Of a stretch of DNA of 64,000 nt, positions 1 through 11,093 are shown piece by piece (within the stretch, counting starts at the first letter, position 1; the number at the start of each line of letters is the position of its first letter). This DNA comes from Lysobacter sp. M2-1 (GTDB taxonomy: Bacteria; Pseudomonadota; Gammaproteobacteria; Xanthomonadales; Xanthomonadaceae), in contig NZ_JAKPBU010000007.1 in the NCBI RefSeq assembly GCF_022662495.1, forward strand, positions 62,001 to 126,000, in the 5' to 3' direction. Position numbers and translations under genes: made by a program. Under the pieces are notes generated by a model. That model worked only from the letters and a program-made list of their open reading frames with translations. It did not search any database and was not told the origin of the DNA.

Positions 1-752
1 GTCGTGCTCAGCACGGGAATGCGTTCCATCTGGAACATCGACTCGGCGGCGGCCACTTCCCGACGACAGGTATCGAGCTGCGCATAGGTCGAATCCGGCC
101 GGCGTTCCTGGCGGATCTGGTGCAGGCGTTGCGGGTCGATGGTCAGCCCGAACAACCGGCTGCGATGCGCGCGCAGCTTTGCCGGCAGCCGCTCGCCATC
201 CAGGTCGTCGGGCGTGAGCGGGTAGTTCGCCGCGCGGATGCCGTAGTGCAGCGCAAGGTAAACGCAGGTCGGGGTCTTGCCTGCCCGCGACACGCCCACC
301 AGGATCACGTCGGCGTCCGTGTAATCCATGCTGACCCCGTCGTCGTGGGTCAGCGCATAGTTCATCGCGTTGATGCGCCGGTGGTAGGTCTCGAAGTCGA
401 CCATGCCATGCGCCTGGCCGACCCGGGACAGCCGTTGGGTTCCCAGCTCGCGTTCCAGCGGCTCGATGAATGGCGCGAACACATCCAGCATCAAGGCATC
501 GCTGCCGGCCAGGATCGCATTGAGGTCCGGGTCGACGCAGGAATTGATCACGATCGGACGCAGCCCCGCCTGCACCCCGCTCTCCCGGATTTCTTCGGCC
601 GCCGCCTGCGCCTTCTCGATCGTATCCACGAAGGGAATGCGATCGGTCGCGAACTGCAGGCCGGTGAACTGGGTCAGCAGGGTGTGGCCGATGGTTTCGG
701 CGGTGATCCCGGTGCCATCGGAGACATAGAACACGGGACGGGTCGCGCTCAT
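1..752 (-). CDS. ppsR: Phosphoenolpyruvate synthase regulatory protein (partial)
   Basis: Bifunctional serine/threonine kinase and pyrophosphorylase that inactivates and reactivates PEP synthase by phosphorylating a Thr next to its catalytic His (family knowledge). The protein begins [15 protein letters not shown], typical of the PpsR/DUF299 family, and carries the P-loop [10 protein letters not shown] near residue 150 (about 268-304). The ATG is at 752. The left window edge removes the C-terminal end, so about 250 residues are seen of a family usually 270-280 long. It is divergent from ppsA, its target, with a 113-bp gap; this arrangement is common in proteobacteria and supports the call. 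Confidence 0.93.
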   Translation of the reverse strand, partial: MSATRPVFYVSDGTGITAETIGHTLLTQFTGLQFATDRIPFVDTIEKAQAAAEEIRESGVQAGLRPIVINSCVDPDLNAILAGSDALMLDVFAPFIEPLERELGTQRLSRVGQAHGMVDFETYHRRINAMNYALTHDDGVSMDYTDADVILVGVSRAGKTPTCVYLALHYGIRAANYPLTPDDLDGERLPAKLRAHRSRLFGLTIDPQRLHQIRQERRPDSTYAQLDTCRREVAAAESMFQMERIPVLST

Positions 753-865
753 GGAAGCGGTTTCATGTTCCGGGCTGGAAGGCCGGATTCTGGCACCGGC
801 TAAAATAGCCGCTTTCGCCCGTTATCACCGGTGCAACCGCGCCGCCCGCGACCCCGGAGCCCACC

Positions 866-3366
866 TTGACCGCCAACATCCTGTGGCTGCACGACCTGCG
901 CCTGACCGATCTCGCCCAGGTCGGCGGCAAGAACTCCTCGCTCGGCGAGATGATCGGCGAGCTCTCCGGGCTCGGTGTGTCGGTGCCCGGCGGTTTCGCC
1001 ACCACCGCCGACGCGTTCAAGTCCTTCATCGCGCACAACACCCTGCACCAGCGGATCTACGACCGGCTGGCGACGCTGGACGTGGAGGATGTCCGGGCGC
1101 TCACTGCTGCCGGTACGGAAATCCGAAGCTGGGTGATCGATGCGCCGCTGCAGCCGGAGCTGGACCGGGACATCCGCACCGCCTATGCCAGGCTGTGCGC
1201 CGAACAGGGCGGAGCCGCGTCCAACGGCAACGATGTCGCGGTGGCGGTGCGTTCGTCCGCGACCGCGGAAGACCTGCCCGATGCGTCCTTCGCCGGCCAG
1301 CAGGAGACCTTCCTGAATGTCACCGGCGCCGACGATGTAGTCCGCAAGGTCAAGGAAGTCTTCGCCTCGCTGTACAACGACCGTGCCATCGCCTATCGCG
1401 TGCACCACGGCTTCAAGCATGAAGACGTGTTCCTGTCGGCCGGCGTGCAGCTGATGGTGCGTTCGGATGTCGGCTCCGCCGGGGTGCTGTTCACCCTGGA
1501 CACCGAATCCGGGTTCCGCGACGTGGTGTTCATTACCGCCAGCTACGGGCTTGGCGAAATGGTCGTGCAAGGCGCGGTGAATCCCGACGAGTTCTACGTC
1601 TACAAGCCGACCCTGCGCCAGGGCAAGCCCGCGATCCTGCGCCGCTCGCTGGGCAGCAAGCAGCTGCGCATGGTGTATTCGGACGAACCCGGAGAGCGCG
1701 TGCGCACCGAACAGACGCCCGCCGAGCTGCGCTCGAAGTTCTCGATCTCCGACGCCGACGTGCAGGAACTGGCGAAGCAGGCGCTGGTGATCGAACAGCA
1801 CTACGACCGTCCGATGGACATCGAATGGGGCAAGGACGGCATCACCGGCAAGCTCTACATCCTGCAGGCGCGTCCGGAGACGGTGAAGTCGCGCGCGCAC
1901 GTCACCCAGATCGAGCGCTACACCCTGTCGCAACGCGGCCAGGTGGTGGCCGAAGGCCGCGCCATCGGCAGCAAGATCGGCAGCGGCGTGGCGCGCGTGG
2001 TGCGTACCCTCGAGGACATGAACCACGTGCAAGCCGGCGACGTGCTGGTGGCCGACATGACCGATCCCGACTGGGAACCGGTGATGAAGCGCGCCTCGGC
2101 GATCGTGACCAATCGTGGCGGCCGCACCTGCCACGCCGCGATCATCGCCCGCGAACTGGGCGTGCCGGCGGTGGTCGGTACCGGCGACGCGCGCGAGCGC
2201 GGCGCCGCCGGCAGCCCGGGGGCCCGGAGGTGCGCCGAAGGCGCTAACCGCGTCAACAAACCCGGGTGGGGGGGGGGGGGGGGGGTGGGGGCCCGGGCGG
2301 CGCCCGCCCGCCCCCCCCCCACGGCAGCGAGGTGACCGTGAGCTGCGCCGAAGGCGATACCGGCTTCATCTACGCCGGCGCCCTGCCCTTCGAACGCGTC
2401 ACCACCGACCTGGGCAACATGCCGCCGGCGCCACTGAAGATCATGATGAACGTGGCCAACCCGGAGCGCGCGTTCGACTTTGGCCAGCTGCCCAATGCCG
2501 GCATCGGCCTGGCGCGTCTGGAAATGATCATCGCCAGCCATATCGGCGTGCATCCCAAGGCATTGCTCGAGTACGCACAGCAGGATGCTGCAACCAAGAA
2601 GAAGATCGACGAAAGAATGGCTGGATACGCCGGGCCGGTGGATTTCTACGTCAATCGCCTGGCCGAGGGCATCGCCACCATCACTGCCTCGGTGGCCCCA
2701 AACCCGGTCATCGTGCGGCTGTCGGACTTCAAGTCCAACGAGTACGCCAATCTCATCGGCGGCGCCCGCTACGAGCCCCACGAAGAAAATCCGATGATCG
2801 GCTTCCGTGGCGCCAGCCGCTATGTCGACCCGTCGTTCCGCGACGCGTTCGCGCTCGAGTGCCGAGCGGTCAAGCGCGTGCGCGAGGACATGGGCCTGGA
2901 CAACCTGTGGGTCATGATCCCCTTCGTGCGCACGCTCGACGAGGGCCGCAAGGTGCTGGAGGTGCTGGCGGAGAACGGCCTCGAACAGGGCGAGCGGGGC
3001 CTGAAGGTCATCATGATGTGCGAAGTGCCTTCGAACGCGCTGCTGGCCGACGAATTCCTCGACCTGTTCGATGGATTCTCCATCGGCTCCAACGACCTCA
3101 CCCAGCTGACCCTGGGCCTGGACCGAGATTCGGCCATCGTCGCCAACCTGTTCGACGAACGCGACCCCGCGGTGAAGAAACTGCTGTCCATGGCCATCCG
3201 CGCCGCTCGCGCCAAGGGCAAGTACATCGGTATCTGCGGCCAGGGACCGAGCGACCATCCGGACCTGGCGCAATGGCTGATGGACCAGGGCATCGAATCG
3301 GTCTCGCTCAACCCCGACACCGTGGTCGATACCTGGCTCAGGCTGGCGAAATCGAAGGCCAGCTGA
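866..3366 (+). CDS. ppsA: Phosphoenolpyruvate synthase, reading frame broken by a 113-bp noisy duplication
   Basis: Makes PEP from pyruvate and ATP (AMP and phosphate released), a gluconeogenic step. Order of domains: N-terminal ATP-grasp PPDK domain; swivelling phosphohistidine domain with [11 protein letters not shown] (His about 423, nucleotides 2132-2134); C-terminal PEP-binding barrel with [19 protein letters not shown] and [11 protein letters not shown]. The start is TTG at 866 with GGAG 6 bases upstream; no better ATG fits. The reading frame runs from 866 to about 2209, and resumes in another frame from about 2323. Deleting 113 bp (2210-2322) rejoins the frames and gives 795 residues, the normal family length (E. 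coli 792). The enzyme is probably intact in the organism; the break is probably an artefact. Confidence 0.9.
2210..2322. other. Degenerate tandem copy of ppsA sequence with poly-G and poly-C runs (probable artefact)
   Basis: Bases from 2210 onward match bases from 2323 onward at a constant offset of 113. GGCAGC at 2210 and 2323 and the 13-mer TGCGCCGAAGGCG at 2231 and 2344 agree exactly; between and beyond them there are scattered substitutions but no length change. The first copy then decays into an 18-base G run (2268-2285), a GC-only stretch and a 10-base C run (2311-2320). Deleting one unit restores the ppsA frame. Noisy duplication plus homopolymers looks like a low-quality read tail or a badly closed assembly gap rather than a real mutation. 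Confidence 0.85.
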
Positions 3367-3450
3367 GCCGGGTCATCAGCCGTTTGCCACAGCCCGGGCG
3401 GCTTGCAGTCGTTTAACCGGGGCGTTGTTACCATCCCCGCGATCCAACCC

Positions 3451-3473
3451 GCACGCCCCGAACAGGGGCGTGC
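3451..3473 (+). promoter_or_regulatory. Hairpin in the leader of the MscS gene
   Basis: Perfect 9-bp inverted repeat GCACGCCCC / GGGGCGTGC with a 5-base loop, ending 9 bases before the GGAG ribosome binding site of the channel gene. A weak promoter (TTGCAG at 3403, TGTTAC at 3426, 17-bp spacer) lies upstream. It has no T tract, so it looks like a leader structure rather than a terminator. Any regulatory role is inference. Confidence 0.4.
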
Positions 3474-3491
3474 TGCATTCCGGAGCGAACG

Positions 3492-4445
3492 ATGTTGCAG
3501 CAAACCCCGGCCGCACCCGCCGTGCCTGCGCCCAAGGACACCAGCGCGATCGTGCAGCAGTTCCGCGGCGTCGACTGGATGCAGCTGCTGGAAACCTGGG
3601 GCCTGAAGCTGCTGGCCGCAGTCGTCATCTTCCTGGTCGGGCGCTGGCTGGCCCGGCGGCTGATCCTTGCGCTGGAGAGGGTCCTCGGACGGGCCCGCGT
3701 CGATGCGACCCTGATCGGCTTCCTGCGCAACGTCGGCTACGCGGCCATGCTGGTGCTGGTCGTGATCACCGCGCTCAGCGCGATCGGCGTGCCGACCACC
3801 TCGATGTTCGCGCTCCTCGGCGCCGCGGGCCTGGCGGTCGGCCTGGCGCTGAAGGATTCGCTTTCCAACATCGCTTCCGGCGTGATGCTGATCGTGCTGC
3901 GACCGTTTCGCCTCGGCGACCATGTGGTCGTCGCGGGTGAGGAAGGCATCGTCCAGGAAATCCGGGTGTTCCAGACCCGCCTGCACGCCTTCGACCAGCG
4001 CGTGATCGTGCTTCCGAACAGCGAGATCACCACCGCGCCGATCATCAATTACACCACTCTGCCCACCCGCCGCATGGAGATCCCCGTGGGCGTGGGCTAC
4101 GAGGACGACCTGAAGCAGGCACGCGAATTGCTGCTCGACATCGCGCGGCGCGAACCGCTCGTGGTCGACGAGCCCGCACCCTTCGTCCAGGTCAAGAACC
4201 TCGCCGAAAACGGGGTCGACCTGATGTTGTATGCGTATGCCAGGAACACGGATTTCGGCGAAGCCTCGAGCCGGGTCACTGAAGCCATCCGCAACGACCT
4301 CATTGGCCACGGCATCAACATCCCCTATCCGCAGCGCGATCTGCACGTCTACCATCGCGACGCCGATGGGCGTCCGATCGCGGAGATCCTGATGCGTGCG
4401 GTCGCCGACGACGGCGACCGTCCGAAGAAGCCACCTGCGCCCTAA
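3492..4445 (+). CDS. Small-conductance mechanosensitive channel, MscS family
   Basis: Inner-membrane channel expected to open under membrane tension and release solutes on hypo-osmotic shock. The 317-residue protein has an N-terminal helix pair (about residues 35-60 and 75-105) and the pore helix plus beta domain signature, with [20 protein letters not shown] at about 117-136, followed by the [13 protein letters not shown] and LPNSEI elements typical of MscS. Length fits the short MscS/YnaI-like class. ATG at 3492 has GGAG 6 bases upstream. The stop overlaps the end of convergent orn by 4 bp. Confidence 0.9.
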   Translation: MLQQTPAAPAVPAPKDTSAIVQQFRGVDWMQLLETWGLKLLAAVVIFLVGRWLARRLILALERVLGRARVDATLIGFLRNVGYAAMLVLVVITALSAIGVPTTSMFALLGAAGLAVGLALKDSLSNIASGVMLIVLRPFRLGDHVVVAGEEGIVQEIRVFQTRLHAFDQRVIVLPNSEITTAPIINYTTLPTRRMEIPVGVGYEDDLKQARELLLDIARREPLVVDEPAPFVQVKNLAENGVDLMLYAYARNTDFGEASSRVTEAIRNDLIGHGINIPYPQRDLHVYHRDADGRPIAEILMRAVADDGDRPKKPPAP

Positions 4446-5014
4446 GGCGCTGGAGCGACGGCCAGTGCCGCCATGTGCTTGCGGTAGTGGCGCAGTTCGG
4501 CAATCGAATCGCGCACGTCGCTGAGCGCGGTGTGCGCGCTTTCCTTGGACACGCCCGCCAGTACCTGCGGCGCCCAGCGTCGCGCGAGTTCCTTGAGGGT
4601 GCTGACGTCGAGGTTGCGGTAATGGAAGTGCTTCTCCAGCCGCGGCATCAGCCGGTGCAGGAAGCGACGGTCCTGGCAGATCGAATTGCCGCACATGGGC
4701 GAGGTGTTCGCCGGCACCCACTGGGCCAGGAAGCGCAGCGTGGCCGCTTCGGCCTCGGCCATCGGCACCCCCTCCTCCAACACCCGCCGCCACAGCCCGG
4801 ACTTGCCGTGCTGCTTGCGATTCCAGTCGTCCATCCCCTCGAGCATCGCTAGGGGTTGGGCTATGGCGAACTCGGGACCTTCCGCCAGCACGTTGAGCTG
4901 CGAGTCGGTGACGACGGTGGCGATTTCCAGGATCGAATCCCGGTCGGTATCCAGTCCGGTCATCTCCAGATCGATCCAGATCAGGCGTCCTTCCTTGCCG
5001 TTGGCTGTCGTCAT
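4442..5014 (-). CDS. orn: Oligoribonuclease
   Basis: 3'-5' exoribonuclease of the DEDDh family that degrades di- to pentaribonucleotides, including pGpG from c-di-GMP breakdown. The 190-residue protein shows Exo[11 protein letters not shown], Exo[13 protein letters not shown] and Exo[14 protein letters not shown] with the catalytic acids and His. The ATG at 5014 gives [18 protein letters not shown], the usual N-terminus; the open frame extends upstream but only as antisense of the next gene. It is divergent from the DUF2721 gene (27-bp gap). Confidence 0.95.
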   Translation of the reverse strand: MTTANGKEGRLIWIDLEMTGLDTDRDSILEIATVVTDSQLNVLAEGPEFAIAQPLAMLEGMDDWNRKQHGKSGLWRRVLEEGVPMAEAEAATLRFLAQWVPANTSPMCGNSICQDRRFLHRLMPRLEKHFHYRNLDVSTLKELARRWAPQVLAGVSKESAHTALSDVRDSIAELRHYRKHMAALAVAPAP

Positions 5015-5041
5015 CGCTCGCGCTGCCGGTAGGGTCGCGGC

Positions 5042-5554
5042 ATGATACCCGGCATGCCGACCAATCCCGCCTTCGCCCATTACGCCATCCTGACCGCGAT
5101 GCTGGCGCCGGCCTTCTTCCTGACCGCCACAGCCTCGCTGCTGATGTCGGCCAATCAACGCCTGGCGCGGGTGATCGATCGCCTGCGCACCGTACTCAAG
5201 GAACTTGAGGACACCAGCGACCCGGAGTACCGCAGCGTGCTCGAGCGGCGCATCGAGATCCAGCGCCTCCGCAGCCGCCTGGTGTTGCGCGGAAGCCAGC
5301 TGCTCTACGCGGCGATCAGCTTTTTCGTCGGCACCAGCCTGAGCGTCGCGGCCGACGCCATCGTCGGCTATCGCGCGGTGGCGCTGCCCACGATCATGGC
5401 GGTGCTCGGCGTGCTGTCGCTGTTCGCGGCGAGCCTGTACCTGGCGCGCGAGTCGGTGCTGGCGGTGAAGGTGATCGACGAGGAAATGGATCACCGGCAT
5501 GCGATCGCGCGCATGCGCAGGCGTGAGGAGAAACAGGAAGACGAAGAACCGTAG
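5042..5554 (+). CDS. DUF2721 membrane protein
   Basis: Small inner-membrane protein of unknown function, 170 residues. The N-terminal hydrophobic segment ([20 protein letters not shown]) is followed by the family-type [18 protein letters not shown] helix and two further membrane segments at about 85-105 and 115-135, with a charged C-terminal tail. ATG at 5042 is preceded by AGGG at a 7-base spacing; a second in-frame ATG at 5054 has no ribosome binding site. Assignment to DUF2721 is by recognition of the pattern and is fairly secure; the function is unknown. Confidence 0.75.
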   Translation: MIPGMPTNPAFAHYAILTAMLAPAFFLTATASLLMSANQRLARVIDRLRTVLKELEDTSDPEYRSVLERRIEIQRLRSRLVLRGSQLLYAAISFFVGTSLSVAADAIVGYRAVALPTIMAVLGVLSLFAASLYLARESVLAVKVIDEEMDHRHAIARMRRREEKQEDEEP

Positions 5555-5560
5555 GGGGGG

Positions 5561-6055
5561 TCAAGACCCGCCCTGCAAGAGCGGCTTGCCCCGTTTTCGG
5601 CGGAAGTAGTTGGTGAGGCGTGCGCCTGCCTCGGCGGCCATGACCCCGCCAACGACTTCGACACGATGGTTATGCCGCGGATCGGAGAGCAGGTCGAATA
5701 CGCTGCCCGCCGCTCCGGTCTTCGGATCGGTCGCAGCGTAGACCAGGCGCGCGACCCGCGCATGGACCATCGCCATCGCGCACATCGCGCAAGGCTCCAG
5801 GGTGACGTACAGCGTGCAGCCGACAAGCCGGTGGTTGCGCAGCGCCCTGCCCGCCTGCCGCATCGCCATGATCTCGGCGTGCGCGGAAGGGTCATGCTCG
5901 CTGATGTTGCGGTTCCAGCCCTCGCCGAGCATATTTCCTTCTGCATCTACCACCAGCGCACCGACCGGAATTTCGTCGTCCTGGTGCTCGGCACGATCCG
6001 CCAGTGCCAGCGCCTGGCGCATCCAGCGAAGATCGGCGTTGGGTTCCGGTTCCAT
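5561..6055 (-). CDS. tadA: tRNA-specific adenosine deaminase
   Basis: Deaminates adenosine 34 to inosine in tRNA-Arg(ACG), allowing wobble decoding of CGN codons. The 164-residue protein has the zinc-deaminase signature: HAEI (Glu proton shuttle) at about 59-62 and PCAMC at about 89-93, which together bind zinc, and ends in the family-type NYFRRKR tail. It is the last gene of the minus-strand run guaB-guaA-DUF1993-tadA, 6 bp after the DUF1993 stop. The DUF2721 gene converges on it with a 6-bp gap. Confidence 0.95.
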   Translation of the reverse strand: MEPEPNADLRWMRQALALADRAEHQDDEIPVGALVVDAEGNMLGEGWNRNISEHDPSAHAEIMAMRQAGRALRNHRLVGCTLYVTLEPCAMCAMAMVHARVARLVYAATDPKTGAAGSVFDLLSDPRHNHRVEVVGGVMAAEAGARLTNYFRRKRGKPLLQGGS

Positions 6056-6061
6056 CGTCCG

Positions 6062-6571
6062 CTACTGGATCTTTCCGAGATAGTCGAGCTTGCCCAAGGG
6101 GACGCCCTTGTGGCGCAGGATTCCGTAGGCGGTGGCGAGATGGAAATACAGATTCGGCAACAGGAAGCTGCGCACGTAATCCTGCGCGGTGAACTTGAGT
6201 TCGCGCTGCCCGGCCTTGAAACGGATCTCCCGCTGCTCGCCGCCGTCGATGTCCGCGGCGGCAACGCCTTGCAGGTACGCGACGGTTCTGGTGATGCGCG
6301 CCTTCAGCTCGTCCAGGGTCGTCTCCTCGTCCGCGAAGCCGGGCGCCTGGCCCTGCGACAGTCGCGCGCCGCCGAACTTGGCGGTATCGCTGGCACGCTG
6401 CACCTGACCGGCGAAGTCGAGCATGTCCGGCGCCAGGCGCGCATGCACGAGTTCGGCCTCGTCGATGCCGTGATCGCGGGCGAATGCGACCGCCTTGTCG
6501 ATCTGCATCGACAGATTCTCGAGGCCGCGGACCAGCGCGGGGATGGAAACCTCATACAGCGAAAGCGTCAC
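6062..6571 (-). CDS. DUF1993 protein
   Basis: Cytosolic protein of unknown function, 169 residues, mostly helical and similar to the DinB-like four-helix fold described for this family (family knowledge). It starts LSLYEVSIPALVRGLENLS and contains the family-type FTAQDYVRSFLLPNLYFHLATAYGILRHKGV near the C-terminus. The start is GTG at 6571 with GGGAGT about 7 bases upstream, inside the last codons of guaA; the 3-bp gap to guaA implies translational coupling. Confidence 0.8.
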   Translation of the reverse strand: MTLSLYEVSIPALVRGLENLSMQIDKAVAFARDHGIDEAELVHARLAPDMLDFAGQVQRASDTAKFGGARLSQGQAPGFADEETTLDELKARITRTVAYLQGVAAADIDGGEQREIRFKAGQRELKFTAQDYVRSFLLPNLYFHLATAYGILRHKGVPLGKLDYLGKIQ

Positions 6572-6574
6572 GCA

Positions 6575-8140
6575 CTACTCCCATTCGATGGTGGCCGGAG
6601 GCTTTCCGCTGATGTCATAAACAACGCGAGAAATGCCTCTTAACTCATTGATAATTCGGTTAGAAACCCTGCCGAGAAAATCGTAAGGCAGCTGCGCCCA
6701 GTGCGCGGTCATGAAGTCGATGGTCTCGACCGCACGCAGCGCGATGACCCATTCGTAGGCGCGGGCATCGCCGACTACGCCAACCGACTTCACCGGCAGG
6801 AACACCGCGAAGGCCTGCGAGGTCTTGTCGTACAGATCGGCCTGGCGCAGTTCGTCGATGAAGATGTGATCGGCCTTGGCCAGCAATTCCGCGTATTCGC
6901 GCTTCACCTCGCCAAGGATGCGTACGCCCAGCCCAGGCCCGGGGAACGGATGCCGGTAGACCATCTCCCTTGGCAGTCCGAGTTCCACGCCCAGGCGGCG
7001 CACCTCGTCCTTGAACAGCTCGCGCAGCGGCTCCACCAGGCCGAGCTTCATGTCCGCAGGCAGCCCGCCGACGTTGTGGTGGCTCTTGATCACATGCGCC
7101 TTGCCGGTCCTGCTGCCGGCCGATTCGATCACATCCGGATAGATGGTGCCCTGGGCCAGCCACCGCGCATTGGCGAGCTTGTGCGATTCCTCGTCGAAGA
7201 TCTCGACGAACAGGTTGCCGATGATCTTGCGCTTGGCTTCCGGGTCGGCAACGCCCTCGAGCTTGTCGAAATAGCGGTCGGCCGCGTCGACCCGGAGCAC
7301 CTTGACGCCCAGGTGCTCGGCGAAGGTGGCCATCACCTGGTCGCCTTCCTGCCAGCGCAGCAGGCCCGTATCGACGAATACGCAGGTCAGCTGATCGCCG
7401 ATCGCCTTGTGCAGCAGCGCTGCGACCACCGACGAATCCACCCCGCCCGACAGGCCCAGGATGACTTCGTCGCTGCCGACCTGCTCGCGCACGCGTGCGA
7501 TCTGGTCCTCGATGATGTTGGCAGCGGTCCACAGCGTCTGGCAGCCGCACACCTCCACCACGAAGCGGCGCAGCAAGGTCTGGCCCTGCTTGGTATGGGT
7601 GACTTCGGGATGGAACTGGACGCCGTACCAGCGCCTGGCCTCGTTGGCCATGGCCGCAACCGGAATGCGCTCGGTGACGGCGGTGACCGTCCAGCCCGGC
7701 GGCGCCTGCGCGACGTGATCGCCGTGGCTCATCCACACATCGATGCGCGGTTCGCCATCGTGGTCGCTCAGGCCGCCGAGCAGGGCGTCATGCGCGACCA
7801 GCTCGACTTCGGCATGACCGAACTCGCGCGCGTCGGCGGCTTCGGTGGCGCCGCCCAGCTGCGCGGCCAGGGTCTGCATGCCGTAGCAGATGCCGAGGAT
7901 CGGCAGCTCGCTGTCGAAGACTTCCTGCGGAGCCTTGGGTGCGCCGAATTCCGTAGTCGATTCCGGCCCGCCCGAGAGGATGATGCCCTTCGCGCCGTAT
8001 GCGGCGATTTCCGCCGGGTCGTGGTCCCAGGCCCAGATCTCGCAATACACCCCGATCTCGCGGATGCGGCGTGCGATCAGCTGCGTGTACTGCGCGCCGA
8101 AGTCGAGGATCAGGATCTTGTCGGTATGGATGTTGGTCAT
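6575..8140 (-). CDS. guaA: GMP synthase (glutamine-hydrolysing)
   Basis: Converts XMP to GMP using ATP and glutamine. Class I glutamine amidotransferase domain at about 8-200 with nucleophile [10 protein letters not shown] (Cys about 84) and the FHPEV His/Glu pair; ATP pyrophosphatase domain with P-loop [10 protein letters not shown] at about 230; C-terminal dimerisation domain ending in KPPATIEWE, the usual terminus. 521 residues, normal length. It lies 59 bp downstream of guaB; the two are probably one transcript. Confidence 0.97.
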   Translation of the reverse strand: MTNIHTDKILILDFGAQYTQLIARRIREIGVYCEIWAWDHDPAEIAAYGAKGIILSGGPESTTEFGAPKAPQEVFDSELPILGICYGMQTLAAQLGGATEAADAREFGHAEVELVAHDALLGGLSDHDGEPRIDVWMSHGDHVAQAPPGWTVTAVTERIPVAAMANEARRWYGVQFHPEVTHTKQGQTLLRRFVVEVCGCQTLWTAANIIEDQIARVREQVGSDEVILGLSGGVDSSVVAALLHKAIGDQLTCVFVDTGLLRWQEGDQVMATFAEHLGVKVLRVDAADRYFDKLEGVADPEAKRKIIGNLFVEIFDEESHKLANARWLAQGTIYPDVIESAGSRTGKAHVIKSHHNVGGLPADMKLGLVEPLRELFKDEVRRLGVELGLPREMVYRHPFPGPGLGVRILGEVKREYAELLAKADHIFIDELRQADLYDKTSQAFAVFLPVKSVGVVGDARAYEWVIALRAVETIDFMTAHWAQLPYDFLGRVSNRIINELRGISRVVYDISGKPPATIEWE

Positions 8141-8164
8141 CGGTTTTTCGTGTTCTCAAACGAA

Positions 8165-8188
8165 GAAGGGAAACTTGCGTCTCCCTTC
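8165..8188 (-). other. Hairpin between guaB and guaA
   Basis: Inverted repeat GAAGGGA / TCCCTTC (7 bp, 10-base loop) in the 59-bp spacer between guaB and guaA. No T tract follows on the minus strand, so it is not a strong terminator; it may influence relative expression or RNA stability, which is inference. Confidence 0.3.
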
Positions 8189-8199
8189 CCAGGACTGCA

Positions 8200-9687
<1,488 letters not shown>

Positions 9688-9731
9688 TCATTGTAACGGT
9701 TTTCCCGCCTCTCCCGCTTGTGGAAGAGGGT

Positions 9732-9814
9732 CATAGGGTGTGCCCTTGGCGCACCGCTTCGACCACCCCGGCATGATGATGTGCCTGGGACGGTGCGCCG
9801 GGGCGCACCCTATG
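9732..9814. repeat. Long imperfect palindrome between folD and guaB, REP-like
   Basis: The left arm 9732-9756 (CATAGGGTGTGCCC then TTGGCGCACCG) pairs almost completely with the right arm 9791-9814 (CGGTGCGCC then GGGGCGCACCCTATG), leaving a 34-base loop. The TAGGGTGCGCC core resembles dispersed palindromes seen in many proteobacterial genomes (family impression, not searched). The folD stop codon (9810-9812) is inside the right arm, so the element may also end folD transcripts, but there is no T tract. Confidence 0.65.
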
Positions 9815-10673
9815 CGGAATCTGCCGCCTCTGCGGCTTCCAGCGTGTTCTGCATCAGCGTTGCGACAGTCATTGGCCCCACCCCGCCCGGCACCGGGGTA
9901 ATCCAGCTGGCACGCCGGGCAGCCGCGTCGAAGCCCACATCGCCGACCAGGCGGCCGTCCTCGAGCCGGTTGATGCCGACATCGATCACCACCGCGCCCG
10001 GCTTCACCCAGTCGCCGGGGATCAGCCCCGGCCTGCCGACCGCGACCACCAGGATGTCGGCCTCGCCGACGTGCCGCTTCAGCACATCGGCCGGGGTGAA
10101 CTTGTGACAGCTGGTCACCGTGCAGCCGGCGATCAGCAGTTCCAGCGCCATCGGCCGGCCGACGTGGTTGGACACGCCGACGATCGTCGCGCTCTGCCCC
10201 CGCACCGGCCGGTCGGTCCACGCCAGCAGCGTGGTGATCCCGCGCGGCGTGCACGGACGCAGGCCGAACTCGCGCAGGGCCAGATGGCCGACGTTTTCGG
10301 GGTGGAACCCATCCACATCCTTGCCCGGGTCGATCCGCTGGATCAGGCGGCTGGCGTCGGGGATGCCCGGTAGCGGCAGCTGGATCAGGATGCCGTGCAC
10401 GGCCGGATCGTGGTTGAGCCGCTCGATCAGCTCCAGCAGCTCGGATTCGGTCGTGTCCCTGGGCAGATCGAAGTCGAAGGCCTCGATGCCGACCTTCTGC
10501 GCGGCGCGGCGCTTGTTGCGCACGTAGGACTGCGAGGCTGGATCCTGTCCCACCAGCACTACCGCCAGGCCCGGTCGCGACCTGCCCGCAGCCACCCGCG
10601 CGTCGACCTGGGTCTTGAGGTCGTCGAGCAGTTCATCGGCGATGCGGCGGCCATCGAGGATGCGTGCGGTCAT
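9810..10673 (-). CDS. folD: Methylenetetrahydrofolate dehydrogenase / methenyltetrahydrofolate cyclohydrolase
   Basis: Interconverts 5,10-methylene-, methenyl- and 10-formyl-tetrahydrofolate with NADP, supplying one-carbon units for purines, fitting the neighbouring guaB and guaA. 287 residues. Catalytic Tyr and Lys in [21 protein letters not shown] motif, NADP-binding [16 protein letters not shown] (family usually GRSN) and C-terminal [18 protein letters not shown] at 10673; the ribosome binding site is weak. The stop lies within the palindromic repeat. Confidence 0.95.
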   Translation of the reverse strand: MTARILDGRRIADELLDDLKTQVDARVAAGRSRPGLAVVLVGQDPASQSYVRNKRRAAQKVGIEAFDFDLPRDTTESELLELIERLNHDPAVHGILIQLPLPGIPDASRLIQRIDPGKDVDGFHPENVGHLALREFGLRPCTPRGITTLLAWTDRPVRGQSATIVGVSNHVGRPMALELLIAGCTVTSCHKFTPADVLKRHVGEADILVVAVGRPGLIPGDWVKPGAVVIDVGINRLEDGRLVGDVGFDAAARRASWITPVPGGVGPMTVATLMQNTLEAAEAADSA

Positions 10674-10771
10674 GGGGGACTTCGCTGGGGAGATGCGTAT
10701 TGTCCCCGATTCGACAGGCGATGTAGGCACCGCTGTGGCGCTCCTACAATGCCAGCGAAGGAGAACCCGCC

Positions 10772-11074
10772 ATGTCCAAAGCCAATACCGAACTCGAAGC
10801 CGCCACCTTTCGTCGCCTGCGCGAGCATCTGATGCACGAGCGGCCGGACGTGCAGAACATCGACCTGATGATCCTGGCCGGGTTCTGCCGCAATTGCCTG
10901 GCCGACTGGTACCGCGAGGCAGCCGCCGAACGCGGCATCGCCATGGACCGCGACGCCGCCCGCGAGGCGGTTTATGGCGAACCGTTCGCGCAGTGGAAAG
11001 CCCGGCACCAGCGCGACGCGACCCCGGAACAACTGGCTGCCTTCGAGGCGGCGCAGGCAAAGCAGGCGCCCTGA
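10772..11074 (+). CDS. DUF1244 protein
   Basis: Small cytosolic protein of unknown function, 100 residues. It matches the well-conserved DUF1244 pattern: [36 protein letters not shown], then [21 protein letters not shown] at 10772 has AGGAG 9 bases upstream and a TACAAT -10 element at 10745-10750. It is the only plus-strand gene between 5.6 and 22.3 kb, divergent from folD and convergent with the DUF2272 gene. Confidence 0.85.
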   Translation: MSKANTELEAATFRRLREHLMHERPDVQNIDLMILAGFCRNCLADWYREAAAERGIAMDRDAAREAVYGEPFAQWKARHQRDATPEQLAAFEAAQAKQAP

Positions 11075-11093
11075 GCGGCGGCGCCCGCTGGCC

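Noticed and set aside
2268-2320. G-quadruplex or phase-variable G tract
   Set aside because: The tract belongs to a noisy duplicate of adjacent sequence and is adjoined by GC-only low-quality sequence; an artefact is the simpler reading.
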